Assembly: GCF_001269985.1 (NCBI RefSeq)
Contig: NZ_BBZB01000001.1
Location: 3,534,001-3,598,000, forward strand
Direction of reading: 5' to 3'
Length of the DNA: 64,000 nt
Source of the DNA: Pseudoalteromonas sp. '520P1 No. 423'
GTDB lineage: Bacteria > Pseudomonadota > Gammaproteobacteria > Enterobacterales > Alteromonadaceae
The notes under the pieces were generated by a model, which was not told the origin of the DNA, ran no database searches, and saw only the letters and a program-made list of their open reading frames with translations. Below are positions 57,742 to 64,000 of the stretch, one piece after another (the first letter of the stretch is position 1; each line of letters opens with the position of its first letter). The translations under genes were made by a program, and so were the position numbers.

Positions 57742-60337
57742 CTTTTTCAGAAATCCAAGCTTCAACACTGTCTAACGCTGAAGTTAGGTTTTCAGGTTGT
57801 GAACCACCGGCTTGTGCCATATCTGGGCGACCACCACCTTTACCGCCAACTTGTTGTGCTAAAAAGTTAACTAATTCACCGGCTTTAAATTGACCAGTTA
57901 AATCTTTAGTTACACCAGCAATTAAGCTTACTTTAGCGCCTGCAGCAACACCTAATACAATAATGCCTGAATTAAGTTTTACTTTAAGGTCATCCACCAT
58001 ACCACGTAATGCTTTAGATTCAGTCCCTTCAACATTAGCGATTAAAACTTTAACGCCATTGATATCAATTACTGAATCTAATAATGAAGCACCTGCAGCA
58101 CTTGCAAGTTTCTCGTTAAGTTGACCGATTTCTTTTTCTAAGCCTTTTGCTTTATCAACAAGGGCAGATACTTTATCAAGTACGCTATTGCTATCGGCTT
58201 TTACTAAGCTTGCAATTTTATTTAATACTTCAGCTTGCGCATTAATATGATCTAATGCAGCAACACCTGTTACAGCTTCAATACGGCGCACACCTGCAGC
58301 AATGCCGCTTTCTGATACCAATTTAAATAAACCAATATCACCAATACGATTTACGTGAGTACCACCACATAATTCGATTGAGAAGTCGCCTATGCTAACA
58401 ACACGTACTTCATCATCATACTTTTCGCCAAACAGCGCCATTGCACCTTTTTCTTTCGCTTCGTCAATTTGCATTAACTCAGTATTTAAATCAAGATTAC
58501 GACGGATCTCTGTATTTACTTGCGTTTCAATCTTAAGTAGCTCTTCTTTTGTTACACCTTCAAAATGAGAGAAATCGAAACGTAAACGGTCAGGTCCATT
58601 TAATGAACCTTTTTGAGTTACATGTTCACCAAGCACTTGGCGTAATGCTTCATGTAATAAATGCGTTGCAGTATGGTTTTTACGAATACTATCACGACGA
58701 TCCACATCAATTTGTGCTTCAACACGGTCGTTTAAGCCAATTGAACCTACAACTTTACCTTGATGCGCTATCGCGTTACCAAGCTTAGTTGTATTAGTAA
58801 CAACAAACTCACCACCTGTTACTTTAATAATACCGGCATCACCAATTTGACCACCTGATTCAGGATAGAAAGTAGTGCGATCTAAAATCACAATACCTTC
58901 TTGGCCATCTCCTAGTACAGATGCATTTTCGCCATTGGCAAACAACTCAATCACAGTACTGCTGATATGATCGTTTTGGTAACCTTTAAACGATGTTGTG
59001 TGATCTGACTTTAATTGTTCGTTATAATCAGTACCAAACTTACCTGCTTTTTGCGCTGTTTCGCGCTGAACTTGCATGGCAGCTTTAAAGCCATCTTCAT
59101 CAATTGTTAATTCGCGTTCACGAGCTACATCTGCAGTTAAATCTGAAGGGAAACCATAAGTATCATAAAGTTTAAATACTAAATCACCTGGTATCACAGT
59201 ACCTTCAAGTGCTTTTAAGCTATCTTCTAAAATCACTAGACCACGATCTAATGTTTTACTGAATTGCTCTTCTTCAATTCTTAATACTTTTTCAACAATC
59301 GCTTGTTGCTTAGCAAGTTCTGGATAAGCATCGCCCATTTCATTAATTAATGAAGCAACTAACTTATGGAAGAATGAACCTGTCGCACCTAGCTTATTAC
59401 CATGGCGAACAGCACGACGAATAATACGGCGTAATACATAACCACGGCCTTCATTTGATGGCATAACACCATCAACAATTAAAAATGCACAAGAACGAAT
59501 GTGATCGGCTACAACGCGTAGAGATTTATCTTCTAAATCTGTTGCATTTGTTACAGCAGCAGCAGAACTAATTAAGTTTTTGAAGATATCAATTTCATAG
59601 TTTGAATGTACGCCTTGTAAAATTGCAGCGATACGTTCAAGACCCATACCAGTATCAACAGAAGGCTTAGGTAAAGGTTCCATAGTGCCATCAGCATGAC
59701 GGTTAAATTGCATGAAAACTAAGTTCCAAATTTCAATGTAACGGTCACCATCTTCATCTGGCGTGCCTGGAGGACCACCAAAAATATCTTCTCCGTGATC
59801 AAAGAAAATTTCAGTACATGGACCACATGGACCCGTATCACCCATAGACCAGAAGTTATCTTTAGCACCAATGCGTGATACACGATCAGGATTTACACCA
59901 ATTTGGTTAATCCAAATATCTGCTGCTTCATCATCTTCAGTGTAAACAGTTACCCATAGCTTTTCTTTTGGTAATTGAATTACTTCAGTTAAAAAATGCC
60001 ATGCGAATTGAATTGCTTCAACTTTAAAGTAATCGCCGAAGCTAAAGTTACCTAACATTTCAAAAAATGTATGGTGACGAGCTGTGTAACCCACATTTTC
60101 TAAATCATTATGTTTACCACCGGCACGTACACAACGCTGTGAACTTGTAGCTCGTGTATAAGGACGGCTTTCACCACCTAAAAATACATCCTTAAACTGA
60201 ACCATTCCCGCATTGGTGAATAATAAAGTTGGATCATTACCTGGTACTAAGCTGCTAGAAGGTACGATTTGATGCTGTTTACTAGCATAAAAATCTAAAA
60301 AAGTTTGACGTAATTTTGCTGTGCTCATGTGTTGCAT
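57737..60337 (-). CDS. alaS: Alanyl-tRNA synthetase
   Basis: The 866-residue class II synthetase has an N-terminal catalytic domain, an editing domain with His555/His559 ([11 protein letters not shown]) and Cys657-His661 (CGGTH), then a C-terminal oligomerisation domain with [18 protein letters not shown] 60337 is used; ATG 60328 ([10 protein letters not shown]) is an alternative with no ribosome site. It is intact despite the three tandem partial copies downstream. Confidence 0.99.
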   Translation of the reverse strand: MQHMSTAKLRQTFLDFYASKQHQIVPSSSLVPGNDPTLLFTNAGMVQFKDVFLGGESRPYTRATSSQRCVRAGGKHNDLENVGYTARHHTFFEMLGNFSFGDYFKVEAIQFAWHFLTEVIQLPKEKLWVTVYTEDDEAADIWINQIGVNPDRVSRIGAKDNFWSMGDTGPCGPCTEIFFDHGEDIFGGPPGTPDEDGDRYIEIWNLVFMQFNRHADGTMEPLPKPSVDTGMGLERIAAILQGVHSNYEIDIFKNLISSAAAVTNATDLEDKSLRVVADHIRSCAFLIVDGVMPSNEGRGYVLRRIIRRAVRHGNKLGATGSFFHKLVASLINEMGDAYPELAKQQAIVEKVLRIEEEQFSKTLDRGLVILEDSLKALEGTVIPGDLVFKLYDTYGFPSDLTADVARERELTIDEDGFKAAMQVQRETAQKAGKFGTDYNEQLKSDHTTSFKGYQNDHISSTVIELFANGENASVLGDGQEGIVILDRTTFYPESGGQIGDAGIIKVTGGEFVVTNTTKLGNAIAHQGKVVGSIGLNDRVEAQIDVDRRDSIRKNHTATHLLHEALRQVLGEHVTQKGSLNGPDRLRFDFSHFEGVTKEELLKIETQVNTEIRRNLDLNTELMQIDEAKEKGAMALFGEKYDDEVRVVSIGDFSIELCGGTHVNRIGDIGLFKLVSESGIAAGVRRIEAVTGVAALDHINAQAEVLNKIASLVKADSNSVLDKVSALVDKAKGLEKEIGQLNEKLASAAGASLLDSVIDINGVKVLIANVEGTESKALRGMVDDLKVKLNSGIIVLGVAAGAKVSLIAGVTKDLTGQFKAGELVNFLAQQVGGKGGGRPDMAQAGGSQPENLTSALDSVEAWISEKV

Positions 60338-60395
60338 GGGTTATCTCACTCGTCTGACACTATACCCATAGCCATTCATATTTAAGGTTTCAGAG

Positions 60396-60501
60396 TTTAA
60401 GCGAGAAGCCAGATCAAGGCATCACTTGCAGCCAATGGTACACCTTTTTAAGGCATAGGCCTTAGCAAAGGTGATAACACAGAGCTGGCTTTTCGCTTAA
60501 A
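60396..60501. repeat. 106-bp nested palindrome between recX and alaS
   Basis: Outer arms TTTAAGCGAGAAGCCAG (60396-60412) and CTGGCTTTTCGCTTAAA (60485-60501) are 17-bp inverted repeats with one mismatch. Inside are CACCTTT (60441-60447) / AAAGGTG (60467-60473) and AAGGC-ATAG-GCCTT (60450-60463). It looks like a MITE-type or structured-RNA element in the alaS leader. It dominates the 284-bp gap 60338-60621. Confidence 0.85.
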
Positions 60502-60621
60502 TTCCCAAAGGGCGAAACAAATCAAAGTCATCTTCATTGTTATAAAAGTAAAAAGGGGAAAGCCATTTCATTACTTTTATGCCTAGAATCTAACTTAGGT
60601 TTGATTCGCTGAAATCCATAA

Positions 60622-61080
60622 CTATGATTGGTTATGGGTATATGCGAATTCAATTTGTTCATAGTTAAAACCCCGGTACATTAAATAGCGTACTATTTTC
60701 GCTTTTTGCTTGTAGTCGGGCGTGTCTGTAATATTCGAAAACTTCTTAATATATGCTGTTCTGGCTAATTGAAACCAATCTATTTCCATTTCTTCAATTT
60801 GAAATGCTAACAGTGTTTTATCAATGCCTTTAGCGCCTGCTTCTGATTTTATTCGGGCATAACCATGATTTTTGGCTAAATGGCGTCGAATAAAACCTTC
60901 GCAATAACGTGTTTCATCAATATAATTAAGGCTTTCACACCAGTCTAATAGTGACTCAATATATTCTGGTGATGCTTCTTTTTTCTGTAGCTTAAAAGTT
61001 AAATCACGACGAGAGTATTCTTGTCGTGATAATAACCATAAAACATAATTTTTTAATTTCTGCTTGGCTTGTTCGTCCAT
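60622..61080 (-). CDS. recX: RecX, RecA regulator
   Basis: The 152-residue protein is of normal length, with RecX repeats: LSRQEYSRRDLTFKLQKKEA, DETRYCEGFIRRHLAKNHGY and the C-terminal KIVRYLMYRGFNYEQIEFA. It inhibits RecA filament growth. The recA gene usually lies directly upstream but is not in this window; instead a membrane-protein gene is 13 bp upstream. Confidence 0.95.
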   Translation of the reverse strand: MDEQAKQKLKNYVLWLLSRQEYSRRDLTFKLQKKEASPEYIESLLDWCESLNYIDETRYCEGFIRRHLAKNHGYARIKSEAGAKGIDKTLLAFQIEEMEIDWFQLARTAYIKKFSNITDTPDYKQKAKIVRYLMYRGFNYEQIEFAYTHNQS

Positions 61081-61093
61081 TTAACATCTTTCT

Positions 61094-61876
61094 TTAGGCA
61101 TTAAACTGGCCATGTGAACTTGGCGGTTCATCATTATTTTGGTCTATGTTTACTTCGTTTAATTGAAAGATGGCTTGATAAGCAATAAAGAATGCGATGT
61201 AACTTATCGGCATAACAATCAATAATGGAATTAAAGACAGTAAAGATGAAATTAAAATCAATACAGATAAAATGCCACCAAAAACACCTAAAGCAGCAAA
61301 GTTGTGCCAAAAAGATAATAAACTTGCTTTTATAACTTCAAAAATAGCTTCTTTCTTTTTGAAATAAACAAGCGGAACTGCAAACGCAAAAGCCATCATA
61401 TAAACAGCAATTAAACTGATAAATAAAATGACATTAGCAGGCTGTATTGCAGCGATAAATTGCTCAACCACAAACTCTGGATTTTGTGCATTTTCTTGTA
61501 AAATTAATAATGCATCTTCAAATAAAACACTACTAGCAAGCGCTAATAAAATACCGGCAGCCATTTGATATAAGCCCAAACGGAATAAACCGAGTCTAGT
61601 GCCCTTCTCTGAAAATGGTTTTAAAATATCAGCAAGTGCAATTTTTTGACCTTGAAGCTTAGCCAAAACAGCGCGATAAAACCCTGCAATTAAAAATGGT
61701 GCAGCTAAAGCGGCTGGAATTTGCAATAAAGGCATCAAAAATGGAATAAAGCCCACTATAATGATGAACAGATGCATAAAAATAAAAGTGCCTGGCTGAG
61801 ACTTAAAAATTTGCCATGCAGCCTTAAACCACTCTAATCCAGATTGCGCTTTAAAAACTCTTAATTCTATTGCCAT
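61094..61876 (-). CDS. BPSS1780-like multi-span membrane protein
   Basis: The 260-residue protein has about six spans. The conserved start LEWFKAAWQIFKSQPGTFIF and PFLIAGFYRAVLAKLQGQ match the BPSS1780/DUF2189-type family of unknown function. Its start overlaps the last base of the ribA stop (shared 61876), so it is coupled to ribA, and recX follows at 13 bp. The function is unknown. Confidence 0.85.
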   Translation of the reverse strand: MAIELRVFKAQSGLEWFKAAWQIFKSQPGTFIFMHLFIIIVGFIPFLMPLLQIPAALAAPFLIAGFYRAVLAKLQGQKIALADILKPFSEKGTRLGLFRLGLYQMAAGILLALASSVLFEDALLILQENAQNPEFVVEQFIAAIQPANVILFISLIAVYMMAFAFAVPLVYFKKKEAIFEVIKASLLSFWHNFAALGVFGGILSVLILISSLLSLIPLLIVMPISYIAFFIAYQAIFQLNEVNIDQNNDEPPSSHGQFNA

Positions 61877-62511
61877 TATTTATCTTCATTCTCTTTACGA
61901 ATACTAATTACTTTACCTAAGTCTAAACGATGTGAACCATGTTTAACTTTAGTTTCTAAATAGGCTTTATTACCCTCTTTAACATGGGCATGTGTACCAA
62001 CTACATTATTAACTGTTATACCCGCATCTTTTAATGCATTTATTTTTCTAGGGTTATTTGTTAATAATTGAACTTGAGAGATACCTAAGGCTTTTAACAT
62101 TAAAACAGCATCAGAAAAATCACGTAAATCGTCTTCAAATCCTAAGTGATTATTCGCTTCATAAGTATTCATACCTTGCGACTGTAATACATACGCATCA
62201 ATTTTATTATATAAACCAATACCACGTCCTTCTTGACGTAAGTAAAGTAAAATACCACCTTCTTGATGCATTTTTTCGATTGATTCATTTAGCTGTTCAC
62301 CACAATCACATCGTGATGAATGAAAAACGTCGCCAGTTAAACATTCTGAGTGCATACGCACTAAAGGTGTTTCTTGATTTTTATCTGCGTCATTAAAAAT
62401 CAAAGCGACATGTTCTAATTGATCTTTTAGGCCGGTAAATGATACTAATTGCGCTAAGACATCACTATTTTTGCCAACCTTAAGTTGGACTCTTGCCCTT
62501 ACTTCTGCCAC
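61876..62511 (-). CDS. ribA: GTP cyclohydrolase II
   Basis: I start at GTG 62511 (211 residues, [13 protein letters not shown]), in keeping with RibA size; ATG 62577 would add 22 hydrophobic residues not seen in the family. The zinc Cys cluster [15 protein letters not shown] and [14 protein letters not shown] are present. It opens GTP in the first step of riboflavin synthesis. It is the first gene of a ribA-membrane protein-recX run. Confidence 0.93.
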   Translation of the reverse strand: MAEVRARVQLKVGKNSDVLAQLVSFTGLKDQLEHVALIFNDADKNQETPLVRMHSECLTGDVFHSSRCDCGEQLNESIEKMHQEGGILLYLRQEGRGIGLYNKIDAYVLQSQGMNTYEANNHLGFEDDLRDFSDAVLMLKALGISQVQLLTNNPRKINALKDAGITVNNVVGTHAHVKEGNKAYLETKVKHGSHRLDLGKVISIRKENEDK

Positions 62512-62773
62512 AACATATCTCAAATATAAATTTAATAGCGACATTATACTTAAACACGTCAAAAATACGAGTTTCATTAATGTACAACAATTGAGCTAAA
62601 AGCAGCTTAACTTCCTTAATCATGCAAAAAAAATTAACTTCCCCTGCTAATTTAAATTATCTTCGAATAAAAAATTTTTAATATTTAAAAAATAATTTAA
62701 CCCCTTCTGGTTTTTTACGGCGTTTTATATATGAGTCTTACATTTTTAGAAGATAAAACCCCTGGAGAAACTT

Positions 62774-63415
62774 ATGACATTAGCAATCAACCAAAGTCCT
62801 TTATATAAAAGTTTTAAATTTTCATCTTTTATAATTGGCGCAAGCATTACAACCATAATCACTTTTGCATTTATGCATTATTTAATTAAAAGTGAATATA
62901 AAACTGCTGTGGATGCACCAGAGATAATAGAAATAGATGTAATGCAAGCGCCACCCATAAAAGCAGTCAAATTAATTACCCGAGTGCCTCCTCCACCACA
63001 AGTAAAACCGCAGCCCCCTAAAAATATGCCACCTCAGGTAGAAACTGTCGATCCAGGAAACCCGTTAACCCACTTTGCACCTGTTATAAAAATGGTCAGT
63101 TCAACGATAAAAATACCCACTATGATAGGCTCTCAAGGTGAAGCAACGCCTTTAGTGAGGATCACACCTAAATATCCAATTACAGCAGCAAGGGATGGCA
63201 AAGAAGGTTGGGTACAGCTTGGGTTTACCATATCAGAAATAGGTACTGTTATTTCTCCATACATTATAAACTCTGAACCTAAACGTATATTTGATAAAGA
63301 AGCGCTACGCGCACTAAAAAAATGGAAATACAAACCAAAAATGCTTAATGGTAAAGCGGTTGCGCAAACAGGACAAAGTATTCAACTAGACTTTAAGTTA
63401 GACCACAATCTATAA
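62774..63415 (+). CDS. TonB-family energy transducer
   Basis: The 213-residue protein has an N-terminal span (about 17-40), a Pro-rich periplasmic linker (RVPPPPQVKPQPPKNMPPQV) and a C-terminal TonB domain (ITPKYPITAARDGKEGWVQL, EALRALKKWKYKPKMLNGKA). It transmits ExbBD energy to outer-membrane receptors. GGAG precedes the ATG. No exbB/exbD is adjacent; an ECF sigma gene follows at 75 bp. Confidence 0.95.
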   Translation: MTLAINQSPLYKSFKFSSFIIGASITTIITFAFMHYLIKSEYKTAVDAPEIIEIDVMQAPPIKAVKLITRVPPPPQVKPQPPKNMPPQVETVDPGNPLTHFAPVIKMVSSTIKIPTMIGSQGEATPLVRITPKYPITAARDGKEGWVQLGFTISEIGTVISPYIINSEPKRIFDKEALRALKKWKYKPKMLNGKAVAQTGQSIQLDFKLDHNL

Positions 63416-63490
63416 GTTTTTTGTTCGAATTAGGAGTGTGCAAGCACTCCTAATACTTTTAAGTAGTAAGTGATAAGGATACATTTATTG

Positions 63491-64000
63491 ATGATATTAA
63501 GTTTTAAAGAATGGTTAATACCAAAAAAAGATGCCGAAACTTTGATGTCTCTTTATTCTAAATCAGGAAAAAGTGAGTTACTACAAAGGCTAGTAGAATT
63601 ACATGCTGATGACCTTTATCATTTTTTATTAAGTCAAAGTGATAGTGAATTAGCGAAAGACATTAGCCAAAAAACTTGGCTCAAGGTAATCGATAAACGT
63701 GAGTATTATCAAAATAAAGGGACATTTAAAGCTTGGTTATTTACTGTTGGCCGTAATACTTTATTTGATGAATTTAGAAAGAAAAACCGTTATCAAGACC
63801 TTTTTGATGACCAAACTGAGGCTGAACCATTAAATCAAGATACACTGGATAACGATATTCAAATAAGATTTAAGCAAGTATTAGAAAACTTACCTTTTAA
63901 GCAAAGAGAAGCTTTTGTTTTACAACAAGAAGGGTTTTCTATTTTACAAATAGCGCAAATCACACAAGAAAAAGAACAAACAATAAAAACTAGATTGCGT
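63491..64000 (+). CDS. ECF RNA polymerase sigma factor (3' end cut by window edge)
   Basis: The frame is open from ATG 63491 to the end, giving 170 residues. Region 2 is visible as GTFKAWLFTVGRNTLFDEFR and region 4 as LPFKQREAFVLQQEGFSILQ, so nearly all of the protein is present. The position after a TonB gene suggests a cell-surface or envelope response unit. The anti-sigma gene, if any, lies outside. Confidence 0.92.
   Translation, partial: MILSFKEWLIPKKDAETLMSLYSKSGKSELLQRLVELHADDLYHFLLSQSDSELAKDISQKTWLKVIDKREYYQNKGTFKAWLFTVGRNTLFDEFRKKNRYQDLFDDQTEAEPLNQDTLDNDIQIRFKQVLENLPFKQREAFVLQQEGFSILQIAQITQEKEQTIKTRLR

Overview
The window is chromosomal DNA of an AT-rich gammaproteobacterium, most likely a marine Alteromonadales (Colwellia / Pseudoalteromonas / Thalassotalea-like). 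The evidence is a Vibrio-type polar flagellar locus with the H-ring genes flgO, flgP and flgT and sigma-54 promoters, the syntenies barA/rlmD-relA-mazG-pyrG-eno, rppH-ptsP-thyA and csrA-alaS-recX, and a short TonB next to an ECF sigma factor. Genus is inferred from style only.

Layout. (1) 1-18.3 kb is flagellar: flgJ (cut by the window edge), flgI, H, G, F, E, D, C, B, cheR and cheV on the minus strand; flgA, flgM and flgN on the plus strand; flgP and flgT divergent; then four tandem FlgO-family lipoprotein genes beyond a peroxiredoxin-glutaredoxin gene and tRNA-Arg(CCU). I find good -24/-12 (RpoN) elements before flgB, flgF, flgJ, flgP, flgT and flgO, and a -35/-10 FliA element before flgM. 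flgE is split after its fifth codon by a complete 1382-bp IS110-family (IS1111-group) element. Its 3' non-coding part carries short segments matching both the target and its own circle junction, as expected for a bridge/seek RNA. (2) 18.3-25.1 kb is housekeeping: galU, thyA, a TauE-family permease, ptsP, rppH and mutH. (3) 25.1-38.4 kb is a 14-gene minus-strand cluster that I do not recognise as any named system. It encodes a MotA/TolQ/ExbB-like channel protein, a single-span MotB/ExbD-like protein, a lytic transglycosylase, a membrane protein with a formylglycine-enzyme-like fold and four repeats, a membrane protein with a degenerate Lon-like domain, a periplasmic protein and its paralogue fused to an FHA-like domain, one lipoprotein, two further proteins with N-terminal signal sequences, two single-span proteins and two soluble proteins. 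It falls into two transcription blocks, each preceded by the same 16-bp sequence 36-38 bp before the first start codon. This is the best candidate here for an undescribed system: a proton-driven trans-envelope apparatus. (4) 38.6-63.4 kb is housekeeping and regulation: eno, pyrG, mazG, relA, rlmD, barA, lptG/lptF, pepA, holC, valS, csrA, alaS, recX, a membrane protein, ribA and tonB. An ECF sigma factor is cut by the right edge.

Unusual non-coding structure includes three tandem degenerate copies of the alaS 3' end, a 106-bp nested palindrome between recX and alaS, four 47-50 bp hairpin repeats after flgT, a perfect sigma-54 promoter built into the galU terminator, and a DnaA-box-like cluster between rppH and mutH.
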